A DNA stretch of 64,000 bases from Gracilaria domingensis (lineage: Eukaryota; Rhodophyta; Florideophyceae; Gracilariales; Gracilariaceae). This document shows, in pieces, positions 38,254 through 48,429 of this stretch (positions within the stretch are counted from its first letter, which is position 1; every line of letters starts with the position of its first letter). Below the pieces are notes generated by a model. The model did not search any database, was not told the DNA's origin, and saw only the letters and a list, made by a program, of their open reading frames with translations. Position numbers and translations under genes: made by a program. The stretch lies in assembly GCA_022539475.1 (NCBI GenBank), contig VCMS01000018.1, positions 349,927 to 413,926 of the forward strand. The letters run 5' to 3'.

Positions 38254-40882
38254 TCATTTTCTAAGATTGAGGTCAACCTCATCGTTCTTCGTTCTACTAC
38301 CATGGCCCAACGTCTTGTCTTCTTCAGAGTGCTTACTTCCCGTTGTTATATCTTCGTTTGGTCCTGGACTCAGTCTCTTCGAGTTGCTTTGGTTCAGGGA
38401 CATTCCACTTGACCCCGTGCTTATCCTTCTTGAGCTGCGTCGCAACGGAGCAGTCTCGTGTTGCTCTTCTGCCATATCATCTTCGCACAACTTGTACTCT
38501 CCAACAGCTTCAACTGTCATGTAAGACGGACTGACGGAAATATGTTGCCTTCTTCTGTTGGGAACAAAACTGCTTGTTTGATATAGCATAGTGAACCTGC
38601 ACATATTGTACTGTCCAGGACTAATCAAAACTGCTGTGAGGCATATTGTCCGTTCCGCCCCCGGAGCGATTGATCTCAGCGACATTGATGCATCACCCGT
38701 CCAGTACCGCCCACGTTCCCCATCAGCCACACCACCTTCCGTAGGAGCAGCAAATGCAATATCCAAAACTCCGTTGGAAACGTTTTTGACCAGCACATCA
38801 ACAGGAACGACAGCGGGGTACGCGACTACGGAACTCTGCTCACTGACTAAACCCAGCTCATCTTGATTTGTGCGTCGAAAGAAGTCATGCTTAACTTTCT
38901 CAGGGTGCGAAACACGCACTTGCACAGGATTCTTCTCGTAGTCATCGACACGCAAAGCCCCAATGCCCTCAACAACGTCTTGCATTACGTTCGGATTCAT
39001 TCGTGGAACATCATCCTGTGAAGCTGTCACAGACTCGTTCCCGTGTTCTTGAATCTTAGTCTCTTTCATCCATTTAAGAGGATCAATGGATGGAATCTGA
39101 ATGTCCCCTTCGTTCTCTTCGTTCGTCCGCCAGCCCACAGTCACGTACACCCGATCAGGACGATCGCGTCCCTTTCCTTGCCGAAGAATGTGCGAGTGGT
39201 GCTTGGAACAGACAACAAAATGTGTGACCGCCTTCCTATCCCACCTATCACCATCTTGGTTTTCAAAGTTTTCAACCGTTTCCGGCTCCACCGTTATTTT
39301 CCTTACTGTATCAAAAGCCTTATCTTGGTTCTTTGTAGTGGAATTGTGTTCCAAATCGGCAACATGCGTTTCCCACATGTGAGGTGAAACAAAAAGTCCA
39401 TCTTCCCTATCATTCACTTCACAGCCGTCTTTCACACTACGATCACGGACCTAGAACACGGAAAAAGTTGCAGTTTCATTGATGCAAAGTCTGTGGGCGG
39501 AAGGGCGCATATTGCCTCGCTTGATTGCCATCGGAACAGCTGGGGCAGGCAGTGTTGTTGGTTTCCATCCATGTTTCGATGTAAAAGAACAAAACCTGGT
39601 ACGAACACCGTGGAGGAGTCTGGTACAAAAGTAGCGCTCGTGCCAGAAGCAAAAGTCCAGCAAACCCCGATACACAGCAACACACCCGCCTTCTGTCCGG
39701 TGATCTTCAGCACAACGTTCTCTTCCGAGTTCGGAACAATCGTAAAGGAAGGCGCCTCGAACAGCCGCACGGGCGGAGGTTCACTCTCAGCTTCATTACT
39801 ACTCTTATCAAACAAAGAGTAACATTTGAAATCAAGCGAAACAACCGCTGACATCGAACGGATAAACACAGGAAACTGCAAAGGGTTTCTTAATCGCGTA
39901 TGAAGAAGAACCGCCTCACCCAGAACTGCCCCGCGCTCAAGCAAAGAAGCGGCCCTTTTCCGTCGTTTTCTGGCGTACGCCAAGTCTCTCATTCGTCTAA
40001 TCTTCATCTCAAGTGAGCCACCGGGATCATTTTGAACGCTTCGCTTCGCATAGCGAAGCTCAGAAATAAGCGGCTCAATACGTCGTTCTCTTTTCAAACG
40101 CCTATCATCATTCGTGAGCTTTTCAAAGAACTCGGCGTCTTCCAACACCTCATCCTCGAGAGCATACTAATCTCTATCACAATCAGCAATATCATGCGTG
40201 CGAATGAAAAAGCCGTATCCAGGAGCGGATAAGCCGCACTAGAGTCCCATCGCGTAGCCAATTTCGGGACAGCGCCAATCTTCAACGCTCGCAAAAACGC
40301 CCGCACAACGGAAGCGTGTATCCCTACCGCATTAGGCTGAGCCGATTTCTTCGCCTCCACCAGCACTGAGGAGAAATGTCGAACCGCCGACACAGAATTA
40401 CCTTGAGAAAAAGCACCCGCCCCCATCCAGTAATGCATATGATGTCGAACAGCTGCGCGTTGTAAGGCGGAGCCGTCAATAGCCTCGGCGGCCGCAGCGG
40501 CTGCAGCAAAGTACCTTAACTCTGCAAAGCGGATTGCCGCAAAGAACGCAAATCGCGAGGCTCGACGCGGATGTTTCAGACGCGCAAACGCATCAGAACA
40601 TACAGCACATAGTACGGCTAACACGGCATCCACCAACGAGGGCGTCGTATCCGATACATCCGGTCGCACCTTCGTAATTTCTCGGACAGGTACGCCAGCC
40701 GCACTCTCCGGATATCCGGCCGAAAGGCAAAACTCGACTGCTCGTAAAGGCGTCCGTGCAGCACGTTTGGGACGATTGGCATCCATATACCTCAGGACAG
40801 CTGACTCTAGCAGCAAACCGGTGGCTGCATTGCTGCCTCCGCGTCGCGCCGCGGCTGAGGCCAGCTGCGTGCGCGCTAGCAA
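38254..40882 (-). CDS. TRAPPC8: TRAPPC8/Trs85-like TRAPP complex subunit, in three frames
   Basis: Subunit of the TRAPP III complex, acting on the Golgi and in autophagy with Rab1/Ypt1. Three minus-strand frames follow one another without a gap: 40882-40094, 40148-39432 and 39435-38254. The first holds the helical-repeat middle of the family, around the segment ending in AVRHFSSVL. The second has the typical GEAVLLHTRLRNPLQFPVFI strand region. The third has the C-terminal Ig-like part with the PGQYN motif. The frame changes near 40190 and 39440 are either very short introns (an AG lies just before the second frame at about 40165) or single-base errors. The N-terminal ~500 residues expected of the family were not found upstream; the first frame starts at a TTG, so exons may lie further right. 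A Ser/Arg-rich tail of ~80 residues follows the conserved part. Confidence 0.7.
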
Positions 40883-41579
40883 GCGATGGTGGAGCCGTGC
40901 TTACTCGCGCGGCGCAAACGCATGCCGACCACATGCAGCGCGTGCGCGCGGCGCCCGGCACGGAGCGTGGCCGTGGTGGCGTGCACAGCGGCGGCGGCGG
41001 CGGCTGGCACCTGGCAGTGAGGAAAGCGCAGCTGCTGTCGCGCTTCTGCCACATCTGCTCACGCACGGCAAAGCAGGTGGGGCTGGTGTCGTGCGCGCGC
41101 CGGATGCCACCCTGGCGTTAGCGCGTGCCGCAAGGTCTGGTGCCGCAAGTGCTTCGAGGAGTAAGTGCGAGCGCGCCGCTCGGTTGTGCGGAGAGGGAGG
41201 ACGAAGGAGGGGCGGGCGCGAAGAACGCCGAGGAGGAAGAGTGGGCGAGCGCAGGGGAGCGTAGGGCGCGTAGGGCGCGTAGGGCGCGTAGGGCGCGGAG
41301 GGCGCGGAGGGCGCGGAGGGCGCGGAGGGCGCGGAGCTGTCGGAGATCGAGAGGCGGCTGACGATGTGGGTGTGGCAGAGGCTGGCGGAGCTGTTGAACA
41401 ACATGAGCATCCTGATTTATACGTGCCGCGCGCGCTCTCTGAGCAGCAGCGGTGGCCGGCCTGACCACCTTGCCGCCTACCTTCTACCCGTGATCGGCTG
41501 CCGTTATTCCGCGCTGCACGCCGTCCCTTCATCCACTCACGCAGGCCCTCCTGTCCAACGCCCCGCTTACCCCGCCACC
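40883..41579. other. GC-rich spacer with a 9-bp minisatellite
   Basis: Overlapping GC-driven frames on both strands, none supported. Contains the 41259-41336 repeat. It could be a shared promoter for the TRAPPC8-like gene (leftward) and the small secreted ORF (rightward). Confidence 0.35.
41259..41336. repeat. 9-bp tandem repeat
   Basis: Four copies of GCGTAGGGC followed by four to five copies of GCGGAGGGC. The period is a multiple of three, so frames stay open through it on both strands. Confidence 0.9.
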
Positions 41580-41798
41580 ATGCGCGGGCTGCTTGCACTG
41601 CTGCTTGTGCTCGCCTGTACGCCGGGACGGCACGCCGCACCGACAGCGCGTCGCGCACAGCCGCCGCCACTCCCAGACCCCGCGGCGCGCGCCCTGGCGC
41701 TAACGCCATCGCTGCGGCGCGCCGTCAGCCATTTGTACGAAAGACATCAGGATGTCAACAGTTACGCGCGCAAGCCGGCCGTGCTCACGCTGATCTAG
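41580..41798 (+). CDS. possible small secreted protein (72 aa)
   Basis: The ATG at 41580 has a textbook context (GCCACCATGC). The first ~20 residues look like a signal peptide (MRGLLALLLVLACTPG). The rest is Ala/Arg/Pro-rich with SHLYERHQDVNSYARKP near the end, reminiscent of small amidated peptide precursors only in a vague way. No family recognised, and the frame continues open upstream, as is common in this GC-rich stretch. Confidence 0.35.
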   Translation: MRGLLALLLVLACTPGRHAAPTARRAQPPPLPDPAARALALTPSLRRAVSHLYERHQDVNSYARKPAVLTLI

Positions 41799-42112
41799 TT
41801 TTGCGCGCTGCCGTGCCCGCAGGCGTCGTAAGAGCGGCCACTTAAGGATCACAAAGACCAATACGCGCTACGTATCGCTCAAACTGGTTAATCGCTGCTC
41901 CTAAAGCTCGAGAAAATGTATTGCCACAGGTTAAACCCCTTGGTTTACTGACATTCAATGTGCAAACTTCTGTGCATTTCGACGGATAGTCTTCCTCGTA
42001 CCTAGTTCGCACCTGTGTTATTCCAGCAATCGCTTTGAACTCAGTACGACCTCGTTTTCTATTCAATAACAGTAATATCGTTTTCACAAAGCTCTTTGTT
42101 CCTTTCTTTCTC
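41799..42112. other. intergenic, nothing recognised
   Basis: A minus-strand frame at 42087-41842 has no match and overlaps nothing supported. Confidence 0.3.
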
Positions 42113-42502
42113 CTATTTCTCCTTTTCTTCTTTCTTTAGTCGGCGTTCCATTCGCTTTCGGTTCTTTTTCTTGCGCTTTTCGTACTCTTCCTCTGAAACG
42201 CCTTCGGGGCGACTTCTTTTCTTACGATTAACGTAATCGAACCACTGTTTCATTTGTTTCGGATCGATTGGTTTTCGACAATTAGGACAGCAATTACTCA
42301 AAGGGCAGTTGACTTCGACTTCTTCCTCACCGTTACTTCCTCTCACCAAACTATATCTCGTTTGTCGAAGCACTCGTTTGTTAGGAAACATTTGTGATAT
42401 GCAGTCGTAGTGAAAAACGTGCTTGCAATCAAGCTGAACGACGTTTCCAGATAGTTTTTCCAAACAAATAACACACTCCTCCGGATGACCAATGTAAACC
42501 AT
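42113..42502 (-). CDS. RING-H2 finger protein, probable E3 ubiquitin ligase
   Basis: 129 aa from the ATG at 42502 (the frame is open to 42517 from a GTG). The RING-H2 ligands are Cys10, Cys13, Cys26, His28, His31, Cys34 and the final Cys pair in CCPNCRKPI near residue 80. The loop between the two zinc sites is longer than usual (about 40 residues). The finger would recruit an E2 enzyme. The last ~45 residues are very rich in Lys, Arg and Glu, and may form a charged helix and a nuclear signal. No membrane segment. It could be the complete protein or the last exon of a longer one. Confidence 0.75.
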   Translation of the reverse strand: MVYIGHPEECVICLEKLSGNVVQLDCKHVFHYDCISQMFPNKRVLRQTRYSLVRGSNGEEEVEVNCPLSNCCPNCRKPIDPKQMKQWFDYVNRKKRSRPEGVSEEEYEKRKKKNRKRMERRLKKEEKEK

Positions 42503-43620
42503 AGTAGATACTCGCACAGTAATAGAGATTGTAGGTAGTGAAACGCTTTGGCAGTAATCGTATGCGGAATATTAACGGGACGTGATGCAAAGGTGTACCA
42601 TGGGAGAGAAGAAGGTGAATCGAGTCTCGTTGATATTTTTGAGATACATCTATTCGTAGTAACCTGCAATCTACGGACAGAAATTCATGAAAACGTTTTA
42701 GTATTCTCAGCGTGAAATTGAAAAACCGAGTTGTTACAAAAAGAATAGCTTACAAATTTTGTTCTTAGCGCTGTGGTTGTCACGCGCAAGCGATTTGTAA
42801 GTGGGTTCAGCTTTCGCTCAGAACCCACCCGTTTCACCCTGTTTGGAGGGGTGGCAAAAACCGGGCAAATTGCTACAGTGAGGGGGGTACAGGTTGCAGG
42901 GAATGGTCACGCTGTGGCTGGTGCTCTTTTGAGGAAGGACCATAGCCGGCGTTTCTTCAGGAGAGTTCAGCATCATGGTGATCATGATGATCAGTGATCT
43001 GATCATTGATTACCGTACATGGGTATGATGTAGCACGTGTTGCTCTTGACAGCGATTGTGAATCGCACAACCAATGGTTGGCGAACAAAAAAGGAGGAAG
43101 CTTCTACCTTTACACCATCACAAGAATGACACTGCGACAATGTGGACAGCGTTGATGAGTCGCTTATGTGGTACAGCATTGCACAGTGTGCGACTTGTTG
43201 CCACGGAGCCACTTGTTGCCAACTCAAATTGTTCAGTTTCATTTAAATTAGATCATTGGAGGTGGAATGCCCGCCTATGAAACAAAGGCACGTGCCTGCT
43301 ACGTGTGCTGTCAGTCTCAATGCGGAGTCCGTTCGGCCACCGATAATCAGAAGTCTTGCCTCACAATCTTTATCGCAGAATTCTTTGTCGAAAGGCCTGA
43401 CTGTCGTCTTCATCTTGCACAACGGTCTTGGAATTGTAAATTCCCATTCTCCCAATCTGAGCAAGTCTGCCACTCTGGTGGAGTAGTCTGCGTGCGTAGG
43501 TTGTGCCTATTTGCACGGAATGCCACGCATGGTTTACATCACCCCAACCCAAGCCGTGCACCGAAACGTTAAAGAACTTCCGCCGCAGAGCACTAGCCTG
43601 GAGTGCAATAATAAAATATC
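42503..43620. other. intergenic, nothing recognised
   Basis: Short overlapping frames on both strands (for example 43267-43572 + and 43370-43639 -) resemble nothing known. No repeats of note. Confidence 0.3.
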
Positions 43621-44628
43621 CTAGAAACATTTGTCGCATGTTGATAGCATTGGCTCAAAGAACTGGCCCCTTTCACACTCTATATTTCTACAAGCGCGTC
43701 CAAAAGAAATAGTCCCATCAGAGCGTCGTACACCTATACAACTTCCAAATTGACCGGGAGCGCATGTAATGCATTCCGCAGCACCCCTTTCGGAGAAGCT
43801 CGTTGAAGAACATTCATAGCAACTACTCCGAATGTTTGGCACATCCATGAACTGCATCAAATCGCATTCAACACAAGACAACGAAGATTCTTCGTAGTGC
43901 GTTCCAGGAGGACATGTGCCACAAGTCCCATCCGCAAAAGCTGCGGTCCCTTCTTCGCATATGACACAAGAGGAACTTCCTTCCATTGCAAAGCCGTTCC
44001 TTGGACAGGGTAAACATCGGGATCCATCGTTCCCGCTTCGGAACGAACCTGTGCCGCACTTCTCACAGGGTATTCCTGTAGTACCAGGCGGGCAACTGAC
44101 GCACCCGTCTCTAGTACCAAACTGTCCGGGCGGGCATTTGACACATGCGGTACCATCTTCGTTACTAATTTCATTAGCTGGGCATGGGATACAAAGACCA
44201 TTCTGCACGACGTCAGGGTTGATAGTATTTGCGGAACACTGTGCACATCTACCAGTATCCTCCGTTTCATTCGAAACAAATCTGGCTCTGAACCAAACGT
44301 GTCCTGTCGGACACAGTTCACAGTTTCCCGTTTCAACGTTTAGCTGGGTGCCTGCCGGGCATAGACACCGTGATGAACAACACCCAATGCTTGGAACCTT
44401 GCCATTTGTGCACGTTGTACAGGATGTCTGCCCGTCTTCTCTCGTTATAGAATTTACCGGACATGGGATGCAGCCGGTTTGGTTTGGCTGCGGCTGCGCA
44501 AAGATCCCTGGACAAGTTCTGCATTCACCGTCAGGCGCAATGTAGCTTCCGGCTGCGCACTGAGCATTTATGATTGGGAGAGAGAGCCCGACTGTGAGCA
44601 GAAGAAGAAAAACGTGTTCAGCACGCAT
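43621..44628 (-). CDS. secreted GCC2/GCC3 cysteine-rich protein
   Basis: 335 aa from ATG 44628. Residues 1-22 form a signal peptide with a Leu-rich core, and the mature chain starts near QCAAGSY. The rest is a string of Cys-rich modules of the GCC2/GCC3 (ephrin-receptor-like, TNFR-like) kind, with repeated CPPG-x-F/Y ... C-x2-C units roughly every 35-50 residues. There is no C-terminal membrane span, so it is probably secreted or wall-bound. Function is unknown; such modules often mediate protein contacts outside the cell. It is paralogous to, and divergent from, the gene at 45392. The end runs to a short CDKCF tail, so a further exon cannot be excluded. Confidence 0.75.
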   Translation of the reverse strand: MRAEHVFLLLLTVGLSLPIINAQCAAGSYIAPDGECRTCPGIFAQPQPNQTGCIPCPVNSITREDGQTSCTTCTNGKVPSIGCCSSRCLCPAGTQLNVETGNCELCPTGHVWFRARFVSNETEDTGRCAQCSANTINPDVVQNGLCIPCPANEISNEDGTACVKCPPGQFGTRDGCVSCPPGTTGIPCEKCGTGSFRSGNDGSRCLPCPRNGFAMEGSSSCVICEEGTAAFADGTCGTCPPGTHYEESSLSCVECDLMQFMDVPNIRSSCYECSSTSFSERGAAECITCAPGQFGSCIGVRRSDGTISFGRACRNIECERGQFFEPMLSTCDKCF

Positions 44629-45391
44629 TATGAATACAAGAAAACATGGGCGAGATGATTACCAAGATCTCGGAAGTGAAATCAAAACGAAGCTTCGGTT
44701 ACGCACTCTGATGAGGCAAGGGCGGAATCAAGAGTCGGACCCGGTGTCCAAAACTTCTAGAATTTGTTTCGGCGCGTATATGAAACTTTTCAATCTACAG
44801 GGTATGTCGAAAGGACAAGCTTATATCTACGAGTGCAAAATGTGTGTTTCGACAGAATTCACATTCGTATCAATGAACAATTTGTTGTTTTGCCTTCCAT
44901 GAACATTAATCATCAAATAACAGTCTGACGAGTTCATATGCCGTGCAGGTACGAGTGGTTGATGCCATACTGATTCTGGACCGAAGCTGTTTATGTTGCT
45001 TTCGTTGTACTTCCAGCAACATCTTTCAGAATGAACTCCTTACTTTCAAGCGTATTGCAATGATAGCGTTTCTGTGGAGCTTGGCGGCATTACGTTAAAA
45101 ATATGAAGCTCAAAGTTCTGCTCTCCAAGCAAGAAGCATGCAAAGCAAAGCATGAGAAACTCAGATTTTCTCTTTGGCATTTGATACCTTTTAGCTTCAC
45201 TGGAATTCCAACAACGCATTGTATTGTCTAAAAGGTATCTGGTTCTGCTACTGGAAGGGCTCCGTATTGAGAAGATCTTCTCCATATCCAGCAAACAAGT
45301 TTTAGAATTCGACAATGGTATATATAAGAAACAGCGTTTTGAGGTTTAGCTAACGTTTGCTTCTTTTGCCGAACATGAACAACGGCTTTCG
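44629..45391. promoter_or_regulatory. two-way promoter region between the GCC2/GCC3 paralogues
   Basis: 763 bases between two divergent start codons. A TATA box (TATATATAAG, 45319-45328) sits about 65 bases before the rightward ATG, a good place for it. I see no equally clear TATA box for the leftward gene. Confidence 0.5.
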
Positions 45392-46711
45392 ATGGTGCTG
45401 CTTGAGATCCTTGCTTCTTTAGTATTCGCGTGTTTATTTCGCACAGCATTTTCTGTGCAATGTTCTCTGGGTAATTATGTAACGGCGGAAGGGGAATGTC
45501 AGCCGTGTATTGCCGGTTCCTTTCAGCCACTGGCTGATCAAACGTCATGTATCCCCTGTCAGGATGGGCTCATGAGCCGCGAGGACTCCTCCATCGAATG
45601 TGTCCCATGTCGAGATAACGAAGTTCCAAACCGCTTCAGGAATGGATGTCTGTGTCGTCCTGGTTTGGTGAGGGCACACAATAACGACGACTGTCTGCCA
45701 TGTCCGCCTGGAATGAGATCCCTTTCACCCGCGCTGAACCGTTGTGTTGACTGCGGTGTGAACAGCTTCAATCCATTTTTTGGGGCGACGGAGTGCTCTC
45801 CGTGCCCTGAGGGTACTTTCGCGCCTCAGGGCTCTCAACGCTGCATTCCTTGCAGTGAAGGGGGAGCGCTGCGATCTAGATTTAGGTGCGGCCCATGTCC
45901 CGAGTTCCACGCCGGCAATTTAAACACTTTTGACACGGAACTCGCTTGTGTGAGAACGTTGCAGGCGAATTTGAGATCTCTCCCGACTCCACGTCCAGGT
46001 CCGGATGGCATGTTGCAGCAGGCGCTGTGCCCTAACGGTCTCGGAGCAGAGTTCGAGGGGCGGGCATTCGACTTGTCCAAATGCACGTTCGTTGGTTGCC
46101 CGGATGGCACTGGCGTCTTAAAAGATGGAAGTTGTGCTAAATGCAGCCCCGGTAGCTTTTACAACCGCCTCACCAATCAATGTGAGCTATGTGCTCCACG
46201 ATTCTTCACAGCCCAAGAGAATGTCTTTAGCTCTTGTTTCAGTTGTGGTGGGGATAGCTTTTCGATGCGTGGTGCAACAGAGTGTGTGAAGTGTCCCATC
46301 AACCAGGCCCTGATGGCCGATGGGAAATGTGACACTTGCCCACCCGGCACGTTCTACCTCGAAGAAGAGCTACGATGTGTTCCTTGCGAGATAAATACTT
46401 ATAGTGATGGGGAGTTACAGATGAACATGTGCTCGGCGTGTCCTGATGGAACATTCTCGTTTCCTGGTTCTCGTACATGTCGAGAGGATCTGTGCGGCCG
46501 CGATATGGCTCCGTTGAAGGAAACAGGGGAGTGTGGCACTTGCCCACCTGGCATGCAATACTCAAAGGATGGAACCTGCACGATGTGTGTGGACGATTTT
46601 CTCGATAATATTCCGAGGGTGAAAGTCAACTTCGGGCTCTTTGGCTGCCAAAATTGTGGGCGTGACCGTTGGGCATCTGCTGACCGCACAATGTGCACAA
46701 ACATTTCGTAA
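45392..46711 (+). CDS. secreted GCC2/GCC3 cysteine-rich protein, longer paralogue
   Basis: 439 aa from ATG 45392. Signal peptide at residues 1-21 (hydrophobic LLEILASLVFACLF), mature start near QCSLGNY. At least eight Cys-rich GCC2/GCC3 modules follow, with CPPGM/CPPGTFY motifs. A central low-Cys insert (about residues 185-225, around RSLPTPRPGPDGM) is absent from the leftward paralogue. The order of the first four modules matches that protein, so the pair arose by inverted duplication. No membrane span or anchor signal at the C terminus. Likely an extracellular matrix or surface protein; the exact role is unknown. Confidence 0.8.
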   Translation: MVLLEILASLVFACLFRTAFSVQCSLGNYVTAEGECQPCIAGSFQPLADQTSCIPCQDGLMSREDSSIECVPCRDNEVPNRFRNGCLCRPGLVRAHNNDDCLPCPPGMRSLSPALNRCVDCGVNSFNPFFGATECSPCPEGTFAPQGSQRCIPCSEGGALRSRFRCGPCPEFHAGNLNTFDTELACVRTLQANLRSLPTPRPGPDGMLQQALCPNGLGAEFEGRAFDLSKCTFVGCPDGTGVLKDGSCAKCSPGSFYNRLTNQCELCAPRFFTAQENVFSSCFSCGGDSFSMRGATECVKCPINQALMADGKCDTCPPGTFYLEEELRCVPCEINTYSDGELQMNMCSACPDGTFSFPGSRTCREDLCGRDMAPLKETGECGTCPPGMQYSKDGTCTMCVDDFLDNIPRVKVNFGLFGCQNCGRDRWASADRTMCTNIS

Positions 46712-46796
46712 GTTATGAGTCGGAAGTGATACAGTGTAGGGAAGAGATCATCGAAAACATCTGGTTTGTCTATTGGAAAAAGTGCCACACAGCCAG

Positions 46797-46950
46797 GGGT
46801 CCTCAGCAATAAATTGCAATTGCAATATATTGCAATATGCAATATCAATGCATTATTGCATGTTCCTGAACATGGGTCCTCAGCAATAAATTGCAATTGC
46901 AATATATTGCAATATGCAATATCAATGCATTATTGCATGTTCCTGAACAT
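46797..46950 (+). repeat. 77-bp tandem duplication
   Basis: Units 46797-46873 and 46874-46950 are identical by eye. Each contains TTGCAATTGCAA and TTGCAATATGCAA palindromes. Confidence 0.9.
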
Positions 46951-47864
46951 ATTGCAATTTTTATTGCAGTCTTCTTCTTACTGCAATTATTATTGTGGGA
47001 CTAAGAAGATATTGCTAGATTATTGCGTCTTGATTGGAAACATGTCACTAGCATGCGTTGGTCTACTTTTGGTGCTAACGTTAGCTACACATGTTGTAAA
47101 GAATAAATTCAGATACAACGTACGTTTGAATTTTCTGCAAAAGTGATATATGGCTTCAAAAATTAAACAAAACAGTACAAATCACAATTCAAATGAAACG
47201 CTTTTGAAACGTTTGCTTGTTTTCAGACCTTTTTACTCTCGTTTCAAGCAAAAAGTAAATTCAAAACAGATTACGAGCACTGTGACAATGTTCTTGACTT
47301 TTCAAGGAGCTGAGCCATAAACATATTCTTAAAGCATGAGTTCAATTGTCAACTTATTGCTACTGTCTGATATTATTGCAGTAATATTGCAGATAAGTCT
47401 TTATATTGCAATATTTATTGCGCAAAAGGTAGTTTGATAGCCAATATTGGATATTGCGTTCTGCAGAGCAATATATTGCAATAATATTGTGAGCAGCTTT
47501 GCACACAGCTCGCCGGAAATATCTGGTCAGACGACCACGCAGAGGATGAACCGTACATTTTATGTGGTGCCCACAGTAGAAAGATAGCCGGCTTAAGATC
47601 CACAAACTCAATATCCATCTGCATAAAGTCCACAAGTGACTATAGAAGTTTGCTGAGAGTCTGCATTCTTTCTGAGACATGCATGTGCAGAAGAAAATGT
47701 ACCCAAAACATGGGTCTGTGACAAAGGTCAACAGTTTATTGGTATAAATGAAAGCATCCTGAAATAGCAAGATAGCTTTGCATTTTGACAAAATGTTGCA
47801 GCATTTTTTTGTTTGTGCTTTGCCGTTTTTTGGTCTTGGGATCTTCCCCATAGAGAAATTCTCT

Positions 47865-48006
47865 AAAACTATTGTGAATATATGCACCGACACATTTAAA
47901 AAGTGGCCAGAAACACATTCTCTAATAGAGAATGTGTTGCTGTTCTCTAAGGGAATGTGTTTCTGGCCACTTTTTGAATGTGTCAGGGCATATGCTCACA
48001 AAAGTT
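47865..48006. repeat. foldback repeat with ~58-bp arms
   Basis: Left arm 47865-47923 and right arm 47950-48006 pair with a few mismatches (core AAGTGGCCAGAAACACATTC), around a ~26-base loop that itself contains an 11-bp palindrome. It resembles a MITE or foldback element. Confidence 0.75.
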
Positions 48007-48429
48007 TTTTGATTTTATAAGTAACTTAAGTTTTTCAAGTAAGGTCTTAATAGTGACTTTTGCAGAAAGCGGCATTAGTTATCATTCCATGACCAAAAAG
48101 CTCCTCGAGAGCTTGATACATAGACTTACGCTGACAAGTCTGCAATGGACTCTCATGAAGGGCGAATAATAATTTAATCATTTCAACAAAATTGTCAAAA
48201 GTGAAGTTACTATTTGGCGTCTGTTAGTAGCGGTTAAAGAGAAACCATTCAAAATAAGTCAGTAATACTGTTAAGTTCAAAGGAAGTCCGATTTGTCTTC
48301 TGTGAAAAAGGATTCGTGTTTGTGTCTTTTTCCAGAATACACAGACATGAGGTCTCCTGTGAGACCAAGTTATGATATTCATAGTTCATCTACATTTGGG
48401 TACCGAATACATTTCAAAAGCGTGGACCA

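Larger units (their letters stand above)
46712..48429. other. AT-rich intergenic tract with repeats
   Basis: No gene. Holds a 77-bp direct repeat (46797-46950), a dense cluster of ATTGCA/TGCAAT motifs (about 46800-47490) and a foldback (47865-48006). The frame 47893-47360 on the minus strand runs through these repeats and is not supported. Confidence 0.5.

Noticed and set aside
41059-41709. 216-aa minus-strand frame through the 9-bp repeat
   Set aside because: Held open by the repeat period and GC content; opposite to a better candidate (41580-41798).
47360-47893. 177-aa minus-strand frame in the AT-rich tract
   Set aside because: Runs through the ATTGCA repeats and the foldback; composition follows the repeats.
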